Of a stretch of DNA of 42,527 nt, positions 1 through 11,700 are shown piece by piece. The stretch is from assembly GCA_003427395.1 (NCBI GenBank), contig BFEA01000192.1, positions 1,655,769 to 1,698,295 of the forward strand. Direction: 5' to 3'. This DNA is from Chara braunii. Lineage: Eukaryota; Streptophyta; Charophyceae; Charales; Characeae. Made by a program: the position numbers and the translations under genes. Position 1 is the stretch's first letter. Every line of letters starts with the position of its first letter. The notes beneath the pieces are model-generated. The model was not told the origin of the DNA. It saw only the letters and a list, made by a program, of their open reading frames with translations, and ran no database searches.

Positions 1-1757
1 CACTTTTTTTTTTTTTTTTTTTTTTAGGAACTTAGTCGTTTTCAGGTTCCTCGTCCTCTTAACCATCCCTAGGGCGTCGCCGAAGATGACACTTATTTTT
101 CTTTTTTTTTTCCCTTGAAACTTAGTGGTTTTTGTGGGTTAACCACCCACTCAACCTCCCAGGGCTTCGCCGAAGATTACAATTATTTTTCTTTTTTTTT
201 TCCTTTAGAACCTTAGTCGTTTTTAGGGTCCTCGTCCTCTTAATCCTCCCAGGGCTTCGCCAAAGATTACACTTATTTTTCTTCTTTTTTTTTCTTTGGG
301 AACTTTGTCGTTTTTAAGGTCCTCCTCTTAAACCTCCAAGGGTTTCGCCGAAGATTACACTTATTTTTCTTCTTTTTTTTCTTTGCGAACTTTGTCGTTT
401 TTGTGGGTTTACCACCCACTCAACCTCCTTAGGGCTTCGCCAAAGATTACACTTATCTTTCTTCTTTTTTTTTCTTTGCGAACTTTATTGTTTTTGTGGG
501 TTGACCACCCACTCAACCTCCTTAGGGCTTTGCCGAAGATTACACTTATCTTTCTTCTTTTTTTTCTTTGGGAACTTAGTCGTTTTTAGGATCCTCGTCC
601 TCTTAAGCCTCCCCAGGGCTTCGCCGAATATGACTCTTATTTTTCTTTTTTTTTTTCCTCGGGAACTTCGTTGTTTTTAAGGTCCTCGTCCTCTTAACCC
701 TCCTTAAGGCATCGCCGAAGATCACACTTTTTTTTTTTTTTTTTTTTTTTTTGGGAACTTAGTCGTTTTTAGGATCCTCGTCCTCTTAACCCTCCTTAGG
801 GCTTTGCCGAAGATTACACTTATTTTCTTCTTTTTTTTATTTGGAAACTAAGTCGTTTTTAGGGTCCTCGTCCTCTTTACCCTCCCGGGGCTTCGCCGAA
901 GATTACACTTTTTTTTTTTTTTTTTTTGAACTTAGTCGTTTCTCGGGTCCTCGTCCGCTTAACCCTCCTCAGGGCTTCGCCAAAGATTACACATATTTTT
1001 CTTCATTTTTTTCCTCGACAACTTGGTCGTTTTTGTGGGTTGACCACCCACTCAACCTCCCCAGGGCTTCGCCGAAGATCACACTTGTTTTTCTTCTTTC
1101 TTTTCTTTGGAAACTTAGTCGTTTTTAGGGTCCTCGTCCTCTTAACCCTCCGAGGGCTTCGCCAAAGATTACACTTTTTTTTCTTTTTCTTTTTTCTTTG
1201 GGAACTTAGTCATTTTTAGGCTCCTCCTCCTCTTAACCTTTCAAGGGCTTCGTCGAAGATTACACTTATTTTTCTTCTTTTTTTTCCTTCGAACTTTGTG
1301 ATTTTTGTGGGTTGACCACCCACTCAACCTTCTTAGGGCTTCACCGAAGATTTGACTTATTTTTCTTCTTTTTTTTGTTTGGGAACTTAGTCGTTTTTAG
1401 GGTCCTCGTCCTCTTAACCCTCCTGAGGGCTTCGCCGAAGATTACACTTATTTTTCTTCTTTTTTTTCATTGGGAACTTAGTCGTTTTTCGGGTCCTCGT
1501 CCTCTGAACCATCCTCCGGGCTTCGCCGAAGATTTTTTCTTCTTTTTTTTCCTCAGAAACTTAGTCGTTTTTGTGGGTTGACCACCCATTCAACCTCCCC
1601 AGGGCTTCGCCGAAGATTACACTTGTTTTTCTTGTTTTTTTTTCGCGGGAACTTAGTAGTTTTTGTGGGTTGACCACCTATCCAACCTCTCAGGGCTTCG
1701 CCGAAGATCACACTTATTTTTCTTCTTTTTTTTCTTTAGAAACTTAGTCGTTTTTAA
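1..1757 (+). repeat. ~90-bp satellite array, T-rich orientation, segment 1
   Basis: Tandem monomers spaced 88 to 93 bp; the CTTCGCC motif recurs near 165, 255, 343, 435, 528, 619 and 710. Each monomer has three parts. The first is CTTCGCCGAAG, an inverted repeat with 5-bp arms. The second is an ATTACACTT box followed by a 20-30 nt pure T/C tract. The third is AACTTAGTCG followed by a variable tail. Tail A is AGGGTCCTCGTCCTCTTAAC. Tail B is GTGGGTTGACCACCCACTC, which is itself palindromic. A and B units are mixed without a clear higher-order period. The many lysine-rich or Phe/Leu-rich open frames here are satellite translations, not genes. Confidence 0.95.
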
Positions 1758-2733
1758 GACAGAAGTGGTTAACGGCGTCCTTAAATTTCAGAATGAAAGA
1801 TCTTGAAGTCCTTAGGAGAGGTCTGAAATCACTGGAATGACCTGAAGACACTTCATGCCATTTCAAGAGATACAGGTGGTTTGTGGATCGTATTTTATAT
1901 TTTTTTTCTTCATTTTATTTACATGTTTTTGTTTTGATTCGACATTGTTGTGGGTCACTTCAAGTCATTTCAGAAGTTTCAGGTGGGGAGGCTTGAAACC
2001 TCTGAAAAGACCTGAAGTGGCTGAAGCTTCAGAAAGTGGTTTTAGGTCCCCCCATGTAAATGGTTGCATTGATTCATCTTAAACCACTTTCAGATTTTCA
2101 ACAAGTTCATATTATTTCAGATGTGTCGAATGGGGAGACCTGAAACCTCTTACATGATCTGAAGTGGTTGAAGCTTCTGAAAGTGGTTTCAGGTCCCCCC
2201 ATCCAACCAGTTGGATGGGGCATCCCACTGGTTGGATGGGGGAATCTGAAACCACGTTCAGATTTTCAGCCACTTCATATTATTTCAGGAGTTTCTGATG
2301 GAGAGACCTAAAACCTCTGAAATTATCTGAAATGGCTGAAGCTTCTGAAAGAGGTTTGATGTCCACCCCTCCAAATGATTGGATGGGAGCCTCTAAGACT
2401 GCTTTCATATTTTCATCCACTTCTGATTATTTCAGGATTTCCAGGTGGGGAGACTTGAAACCTCTAAAATCATATGAAGTCGCTGAAGCTTCTGAAAGCG
2501 GTTTCGGGCCCCCCATCCAAATGCTTGATTAGGGGGACTTGAAACCGCTTTCAAAAGTTTCAGCCGCTTTAAGTCATTATAGGAGTTTCAGTTGGGAATC
2601 TGAAACCTCTGAAATGACCTGAAGTGGCTGAAGCTTCTGAAAGTAGTTTCAGGTTTTTCCATCCAAGTACCTCACACCCGTCTTAAGCTGCTTAAAATAT
2701 CCTGAAAATAGAAACATTTGTTAACCTTCTCTC
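1758..2733 (+). mobile_element. Palindrome-built non-autonomous element, copy 1
   Basis: A block unrelated to the satellite, inserted in the middle of a monomer. It starts near AAGTGGTTAACGG and ends GTTAACCTTCTCTC, so both ends carry an inverted GGTTAAC-like core. Candidate target duplication is TTTTAA on the left (1752-1757) and TTTTAG on the right (2734-2739), five of six bases matching. Inside are a T-rich stretch (about 1890-1940) and repeated modules of the type GAAGTGGCTGAAGCTTCTG and CCTGAAACCTCTGAAATGA, with inverted counterparts. An example is the TTGGATGGGG palindrome near 2200-2240. No coding capacity is visible. It is probably a foldback or MITE-like element mobilised in trans; the superfamily is not determined. 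Confidence 0.65.
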
Positions 2734-5700
2734 TTTTAGAGTCCTCGTCTTAATCCTCCCGGGGCTTCGCCGAAGATAACATATATTTTTCTTCTTTTTT
2801 TTTCTTTGGGAACTTAGTCGTTTTTAGGGTCCTCCTCCTCTTAACCCTCCCAGGGCTACGTCGAAGATTACACTTATTTTTCTTCTTTTTTTTTCTTTGC
2901 GAACTTTGTCGTTTTTGTGGGTTGACCATCCACTCAACCTCCTTCAGGCTTCGCCAAAGATTACACCTTTTTTTTTTTTTTTTTTTTTTATTAGAGAGCT
3001 TAGTCGTTTTTAGGATCCTCGTCTTCTTAACCCTCGCAGGATTCGCCAAAGATGACACTAATTTTTCTTCTTTTTTTTCGTCGGAAACTTAGTCACTTTT
3101 AGGGTCCTCGTCCTCTTAACCCTCCCTAGGGCTTCGCCGAATATAACTCTTTTTTTTTTCGTTTTTTGTTTTTCTTTCTTTGGGAACTTTCTTTTTTTTT
3201 TCCTCGGAAACTTAGTCGTTTTGAATGTCCTCGTCCTCTTAATTCTCCTCAGGGCTTCGCCGAAGATTACACTTATTTTTCTATTTTTTTTCTTTGGAAA
3301 CTTAGTCATTTTTAGGGTCCTCGTCCTCTTATATCTCCCGAGGGCTTCGCCGAAGATTACACTTATTTTTCTCGTTTTTTTTCTTTAGGAACTTAGTCGT
3401 TTTTAGGGTCCTCGTCCTCTTAACCCTCCTCAGGGATTCGCCGAAGATTCCACTTATTTTTATTTTATGTTCTCCTTGGGAACTTAGTTGTTTTTGTGGG
3501 TTGACCACCCACACAACCTCCCTAGGGCTTCGTCGAAGGTTACACTTATTTTTCTTCTTTTTTTTCTTTTGAAACTTAGTCGTTTTAGGGTCCTCGTCCT
3601 CTTAACCCAACCCAGGGCCTCGCCGAACATTAGAGTTATTTTTCTTCTTTTTTTTCTTTCGAAACTTAGTCATTTTTAGGATCCTCGTCCTCTTAACCCT
3701 CCTCAGGGCTTCGCCGAAAATTACACTTATTTTCCTTCTTTTTTTTCTTAGGGAACTTTGTCGTTTTTAGAGTCCTCGTCCTCTTAACTCTTTCAAGGCT
3801 TCGCCGAAGATCACACTTACTTTTGTTCTTTTTTTTCCTCGGGAACTTAGTCGTTTTTGTGAGTTGACCACCCACTCAACCTCCCCAAGGTTTCGCTGAA
3901 GATTACACTTATTTTTCTTCTTTTTTTTCTTTGGGAACTTAGTCGTTCTTAGGGTCCTCGCCCTCTTAACCCTCTCTAGGGCTTCGCCGAAGATTACACT
4001 TATTTTTCTTCTTCTTTTTCTTTGCAAACTTTGTTGTTTTTTTGGGTTGATTACGCACTCATCCTTCGTAGGGCTTCACCGAATATTACACTTGTTTTTC
4101 TTTTTTTTTTTCTTAAGGAACTTAGCCGTTTTTAAGGTCCTTGTCCTCTTAACCCTTCCCAAAGCTTCGTCGAACATGACACTTATTTTTCTTCTTATTT
4201 TTCATTAGGAACTTTGTCGTTTTTAGAGTCCTCGTCCTATTAACCCTCCTCAGGGCTTCGCCGAAGATTACACTTTTTTTTTTTTTTTTTTTCTTTGGGA
4301 ACTTGATTATTTTTAGGGTCCTCGTCCTCTTAACCCTCCGAGGGCTTCGCCGAAGATCACACTTATTTTTTTTCTTTTTTTTCCTCGGGAACTTAGTCGT
4401 TTTTGTGAATTGACCACCCACTCAACCTTCCCAAGGCTTCACTGAAGATTACACTTATTTTTCTCCTTTTTTTTCCTTGGGAACTTAGTCGTTTTTAAGG
4501 TCCTCGCCCTATTAACCCTCCCTAGGGCTTCGCCAAATATTACACTTATTTTTCTTCTTTTTTTTCTTTGCGAACTTTGTCGTTTTTGTGGGTTGACCAC
4601 ACACTAATCCTCCTTAGGGCTTCGCCGAAGATTACACTTGTTTTTCTTCTTTTTTTTCTTTGGGATCTTTGTCATTTTTAGGGTCTTTGTCCTCTTAACC
4701 CTTCTTAGGGCCTCGTCGAAGATGACCCTTATTTTTCTTCTTATTTTTCCTCAGGAATTTTATCATTTTTATGATCCTCGTCCTCTTATCCTCCCTAGGG
4801 CGTCGCCAAAGATCACACTTATTTTTCTTTTTTTTTTCTTTGGGAACTTAGTCGTTTTTAGAGTCCTCGTCCCCTTGACTCTCCTCAGGGCTTCGCCGAA
4901 GATTACAAATATTTTTTTTCTTTTTTTTTTTTGAAAATTTAGTCGTTTTTAGAGTCTTCATCCTCTTAACCCTCTCAGGGCTTCGCCGAAGATTACACTT
5001 ATTTTTCTTCTTTTTTTTCATTCGGAACTTGGTCGTCTTAGGGCCCTCGTGTTCTTAATCCTATCCAGGGCTTCGTTGAAGATTACACTTATCTTTCTTC
5101 TTTTTTTTCTTTGGGAACTTAGTCGTATTTATGGTCCTCGTCCTCTTAACCCTCCTCAAGGTTTCGCCGAAGGTTACATTTATTTTTCTTCTTTTTTTTC
5201 CTGGAGAACTTAGTCGTTTTTGTGAGTTGACCTCACACTTAACCTCCCCGGGGCTTCGCTGAAGATAACACTGATTTTTTTTATTTTTTTTTCTTTGAAA
5301 ACTTAGTCGTTTTTAGGGTCCTCATCCGTTGAACCCTCCTCAGGGCTTCGACGAATATTACACTTATTTTTCTTTTCTGTTTTACCTTCGGAAGTAAGTC
5401 GTTTTTGTGGGTTGACCATTCACTCAACCTCCCAGGGCTTTGCCGAAGATAACACTTATTTTTCTTCTTTTTTTGCTTTGGAAACTTAGGCATTTTTAGG
5501 GTCCTCGTCCTCTTTATCCTCCCAGGGCTTCGTCGAAGATTACCCTTATTTTTCATTTTTTTATTTTTTTGGGAACTCAGTCGTTTTTAGGGTCCTCCTC
5601 CTCTTGACCCTCCCAGGGTTTCGCCGAAGATTACAATTATTTGTTTTCTTTTTTTTCTTTGCGAACTTTGTCATTTTTGTGGGTTGACCACCCACTCAAC

Positions 5701-8700
5701 CTCCTTAGGGCTTCGCCGAAGATTAGACTTATTTTACTTCTTTTTTTCCTTTGGGAACTTAGTCGTTTTTAGGGTTCTCGTCCTCTTAACCCTACAAGGC
5801 TTCGCCGAAGATTACACTCATTTTTCTTCTTTTTTTTCTTTCGAAACTTAGTCATTTTTAGGGTCCTCGTCCTCTTAACCCTCCCGAGGGCTTCGCCGAA
5901 GATTATACTAATTTTTCTTCTTTTTTTTCTTTGGGAAGTTGGTCGTTTTTAGGGTCCTCGTCCTCTTAACCCTCGGAGGGCTTCTCTGAAGATTACACTT
6001 ATTTTTCTTCTGTTTTTTCCTCGGGAACTTGGTCGTTTTTGTGGGTTGACCACCCACTCAACCTCCTCAAAGCTGCAGTGAAGATCACACTTATTTTTCT
6101 TTTTTTTTTTCTTTGGGAACTTAGTCGTTTTTAAGGTCCTCGCCCTCTTAACCCTCCTTAGGGCTTCGCCAAAGATTACATTTTATTTTCTCCTTTTTTT
6201 TCTTTGCGAACTTTGTCATTTCTGTGGTTTGACCACGCACTTATTCTTCATAGGGCTTCGCCGAAGATTTTTTTTTTTTTCCTTCTTTTTTTTCTTTGGG
6301 ATCTTTGTCGTTTTTAGGGTCCTCGTCCTCTTAACTCTTCCTAGGGCCTCGTCGAAGATGACACTTATTTTTATTCTTATTTTTCCTCAGGAACTTCGTC
6401 GTTTTTATGATCATTGTCCTCTTAACCTTCCCTAGGGCTTCGCCGAAGATTACACTTATTTTTGTTTTTTTTTTTCCTTGGACACTTAGTGGTTTTTAGA
6501 GTCCTCGTCCTCTTAACCCTCCTCAGGGCTTCGCCGAAGATTACAAATATTTTTCTTCTTTTTTTTCTTTGGAAATTTAGTCGTTTTTAGAGTCCTCATC
6601 CTCTTAACCCTCTCAGAGGTTCTCCGAAGATTAGACTTATTTTTCTTCTATTTTTTCTTTGGGAACTTAGTCGTTTTTAGGGTCCTCGTCCTCTTAACGC
6701 TCCAGAGCTTCACCGAATATTACACTTATTTTTTTTCTTTTTTTTCTTTGCGAACTTAGTCGTTTTTGTGGGTTGACCACCCACTCAACCTCCTTAGGGT
6801 TTTGCCGGACATTAACCTTTTTTTTTTTTTTTTTTTTTCGAAACTGAGTTGTTCTTAGGGTCCTCGTCCTCTTAATCCTTCTCCGGGCTTCGCCAAAGAT
6901 TACACTTATTTTTCTTCTTTTTTTTCCTTGGGAGCTTACTCGTTTTTGTGGGTTGACCACCCACTGAACCTCCCCTGGGCTTCACCGAACATTACGCTTA
7001 TTTTTCTTGTTTTGTTTTTTTGGAAACTTAGTCGTTTTTAGGGTACTCGTCCTCTTAACCCTCCCAGTGCTTCGCAAAAAATTACACTTATTTTTCTTCT
7101 TGTTTTTTCTTTGGGAACTTGGTCGTTTTTAGGGTCCCCGTCCTCTTAACCCTCTCAGGGCTTCGCCGAAGATTACACTTGTATTTGTTCTTTTTCTTCC
7201 TCGGGAACTTGGTCGTTTTTCAGGATTGACTACCCAGACAACCTTCCCAAGGCCTCGCCGAAGATTACACTTATTTTTCTTCTTTTTTTTCTTGGGGAAC
7301 TTATTCGTTTTGAAGATCCTCGTCCTCTTAACCCTCCTCAAGGCTTCGCCGAAGATTATACTTATTTTTTTATTTTTTTTTCTTTTGGAACGTAGTCGTT
7401 TCTAGGGTCCTCCTCCTCTTAACCCTCCCAGGGTTCGCCGAAGATTACACCTTTTTTTTTTTTTTTTCTTTGCGAACTTTGTCATTTTTGTGGGTTGACC
7501 ACCGTCTTAACCTGCTTAGAGTTTCGCCGAAGATTACACTTATTTTTCTTGTTTTTTTTCTCGGGAAGTTTTGTCGTTTTTAGAGTCCTCGTCCTCTTAA
7601 CCCTCTTAGGGCTTCGCCGAAGATCACACTTATATTTCTTCCTTTTTTTCTTTGGAAACTTGTTTGTTTTTAGGGTCATCGTCCTCTTAACCCGCCAAGG
7701 GCTTCACCGAAGATAACACCTATTTTTCTTCTTTTTTTTTTTGGGAACTTAGTCATTTTTAGGGTCCTACTCCTCTAAACCCTCTTTGGGCTTCGCGGAA
7801 GATTACACTTATTTTTCTCGTTTTTTTTCTTTGGAAACTTTGTCGTTTTTAGGGTCCTCGTCCTCTTAATCCTCCCTAGGGCTTTGCCGAAGATTGCACT
7901 TATTTTTCTTCTTTTTTTATTTGGGAACTAAGTCGTTTTTAGAGTCCTCGTCCTCTTAACCCTCCTAAGGGTTTCGCCGAAGATTACACTTATTTTTCTT
8001 CTTTTTTTTTCCTTAGGAACTTTATCGTTTTTGTGGGTTAACCACACTATCATCCTCCTTAGGGCTTCGCCGAAGATTACACTTGTTTTCTTCTTTTTTT
8101 TATTTGGGAACTTGGTCATTTTTAGGGTCCTCGTCCTCTTAGCCCTTCCAATGTCTTCGTCGAAGATGACACTTATTTTTCTTCTTATTTTTCCTCAGGA
8201 ACTTTGTCGTTGTTAGGGTCCTCGTCCTCTTAACCATCCCTAGAGCTTCGCAGAATATGACACTTTTTTTTGTTTTACTGTTTTTTGGGAACTTAGTCGT
8301 TTTTAGGGTCCTGGTCCTCCTAACCCTCCTCAGGGGTTCGCCGAAGATTTCATGTATTTTTCTTCTTTTTTTTCCTTTCGAAATTTAGTCGTTTTTAGAG
8401 TCCTCGTTCTCTTAACCCTGTCAGGGCTTCGCCAAAGATTACACTTATTTTTTTCTTTTTTTTCTTTGGGAACTTGGTCGTTTTTAGGGTCCTCGTTCTC
8501 TTAAACCTCCCAAAGCTTTGCCGAAGATTACACTTATTTTTCTTCTTTTTTTTCTTTGGAAACTTTGTCGTTTTTGGGATCTTCGTCCTCTTGACCCTGC
8601 CAGGGCTGCCTTGAAGTTTACACTTATTTTTCTTTTTTTTCCTTCGGAACTTAGTCATTTTTGTCGGTTGACCACCCACTGAACCTCCGAGGGCTTCGCC

Positions 8701-11700
8701 AAAGATTACACTTATTTTTTTTATTTTTTTTTCTATGGAAACTTAGTCGTTTTTAGGGTCCTCGTCCTCTTAATCCTCCCCAGGGCTGCGCCGAAGATCA
8801 CACCTATTTTTCTTCTTTTTTTTTCTTTAGGAACGAAGTCTTTTTTGGGTTCTCGTCCTCTTAACCCTCCTCATGGCTTCGCTGAAGATAACAATTATTT
8901 TTCTCCTTTTTTTTCCTTGTGAACTTTGTCGTTTTTGTGGGTTGACCACACACTCATCCTCCTTAGGGCTTCGCCGAAGATAACACTTGTTTTTCTTCTT
9001 TTTTTTCTTTGGGAACTTAGTCGTTTTTAGGGTCCTCGTCCTCTTAACCCTTCCCAGAACTTTGTCGAAGATGACACTTATTTTTCTTCTTATTTTTCCT
9101 CAGAAACTCTGTCGGTTTTAGGGTCCTCATCCTCTTAACCCTCCCTAGAGCTTCGCAGAATATTACACTTTTTTTTTTTTTTTTTTCTTTGGGAACTCAG
9201 TCGTTTTAAGGGTTCTCGTCCTCTTAACCCTCCTCAGGGATTCACCGAAGATTACGTGTATTTTTTTTCTTTTTTTTCTTTGAAAATTCAGTCGTTTTTA
9301 GATTCTTCGTCCTCTTAACCCTGTGAGGGCTTCGCCAAATATCACACATTTTTTTCTTCTTTTTTTTCTTTGGGAACTTAGTCGTTTTTAGGGTCCTCGT
9401 CCTCTTAACCCTCCTAGGGTGTCGCCGAAGATTACACTTATGTTTCTTTTTTATTTTCTTCGGGAATTTTGTCATTTTTAAGGTCCTCGTCCTCTTGACC
9501 CTCCCAGGGCTTCACTGAAGTGTATACTTATTTTTCTTTTTTTTTTCCTCGGGAACTTAGTCGTTTTTATAGGTTGACCACCCACTCAACCGCCTAGGGC
9601 TTCGCCGAAGATTACACTTTTTTTTTTTTTTTTTTTCTATAAAAACTTAGTCGTTCTTAGGGATCTCGTCCTCTTAATCCTCCGAGGGCTTCGCCAAAGG
9701 TTACACTTATTTTTTTATTTTTTTTTCTTTGGGAACTCAGTGGTTTTTAAGGTCCTCGTCCTCTTAACCATCCTCATGGCTTCGCCGAAGATTACATTTT
9801 TTTTTTTTTTTTTTCTTCCTCGGGAACTTTGTCGTTTTTGTGAGTTGACCACACACTCATCCTCCTTAGGGCTTCGCCGAAGATTACACTTGTTTTTCTT
9901 CTGTTTTTTTTTGGGGAACTTAGTCGTTTTTAGGGTCCTCGTCCTCTTAACCCTTCTCAGGGCTTCGTCGAAGATGACACTTATTTTTCTCCTTATTTTT
10001 CCTCATGAACTTTGTCGTTTTTACGGTCCTCATCCTCTTAACCCTGCCTAGAACTTCGAAGAATATTACACTTATTTTTCTTTTTTTGTTTCTTTGGGAA
10101 CTTAGTCGTTTTTAGGGTCCTCGTCCTCGTAACCCTCCTCAGGGATTCACCGAAGAGTACATGTATTTTTCATCTTTTTTTTCTTTGGAAATTTAGTTGT
10201 TTTTAGAGTTCTCGTCCTCTTAACCCTGTCAGGGCTTCGCCAAAGATTACACTTATTTTTCTTCTTTTTTTTCTTTCGGAACTAAGTCGTTTTTAGGGTC
10301 CTCGTCCTCTTAACCCTTCCTCGGCTTCGTCGAAGATTACACTTATTTTTCTTCTTTTTTTTCTTTGGGAACTTTGTCGTTATTAGGGTCTTCTTTGGGA
10401 ACTTTGTCGTTACTAGGGGTTCTTTTTTTTCTTTGGGAACTTTGTCGTTACTAGGGGTTCACCGAAGATTACACTTTTTTTTTTTTTTTTTTTTTGCATT
10501 GGGAACTTAGTCGTTTTTGTAGGTTGACCACCCACTCAACCTCCCAGGGGTTCGCCGAAGATTACACTTAGTTTTCTTCTTTTTTTTCTTTGGAAACTAG
10601 GTCGTTTTTAGGGTCGTTGTCCTCTTAGTCCTCCCAAGGGTTTAGGCGAAGATTACACTTATTTTTCTTGTTTTTTTTCTTTGGGAACCTACTCGTTTTT
10701 AGGATCCTCGTCCTCTTAACCCTCCTCAGGGATTTGCCGAAGATTACACTTATTTTTGTTATTTTTTTCCTTGGGAACTTTGTCGTTTTTGTGGGTTGAC
10801 CACCTACTCAACCTCCGAGGGCTTCGCCGAAAATTACACTTACTTTTCTTCTTTTTTTTCTTTCGAAACTTAGTCGTGTTTAGGGTCCTTGTCCTTTTAA
10901 TCCTCCCCGGGGCTTCGCCGAAGATTACACTTATTTTTCTTTTTTTTTTCTTTTGGAACTAAGTCGTTTTTAGGGTCCTCCTACTCTTAACCCTCCTCGG
11001 CTTCGCCGAAGATTACACTTATAATTTTATTTTTTTTCTTTGCGAACTTTGTCGTTTTTGTGGGTTGACCACCCACTCATCCTCCTTAGGGCTTCGCCGA
11101 AGATTACATTTATTTTTCTTCTTTTTTGTCTTTGGAAGTTTTGTCGTTTTTAGGGTCCTCGTCCTCTTAACCCTCTCAGGGCTTCGCCGAAGATTACACT
11201 TATTTTTCTTCTTTTTTTTTGTTGGAAACTTACTAGTTTTTAGGGTCCTCGTCCTCTTACCCCTCCCTAGGCTTCGCCGAAGATAACACCTATTTTTCTT
11301 CTTTTTTTTCTATTGGTAACTAAGTCGTTTTTCGGGTCCTACTCCTCTAAACCCTCCCAGCACTTTGCCGAAGATTACACTTATTTTTCTCGTTTTTTCT
11401 CTTTGGGAACTTTGTCGTTTTTAGGGTCCTCGTCCTCTTAACCCCTCCAGGGCTTCACTGAAGTTTACACTTATTTTTCTTCTTTTTTTTCCTCGAAAAC
11501 TTTGTCATTTTTGTGGGTTGACCACCCACTCAACTGCCCAGGGCTTCGCTGAAGATTACACTTATTTTTCTTCTATTTTTTCCTTGGAAACTTAGTCGTT
11601 TTTAGGGTCTTCGTCCTCTTAACCCTCCTAAGGGTTTCGCAGAAGATTACACTTATTTTTCTTCTTTTTTTTTTTTTTGGAACTTTGTCGTTTTTGTGGG

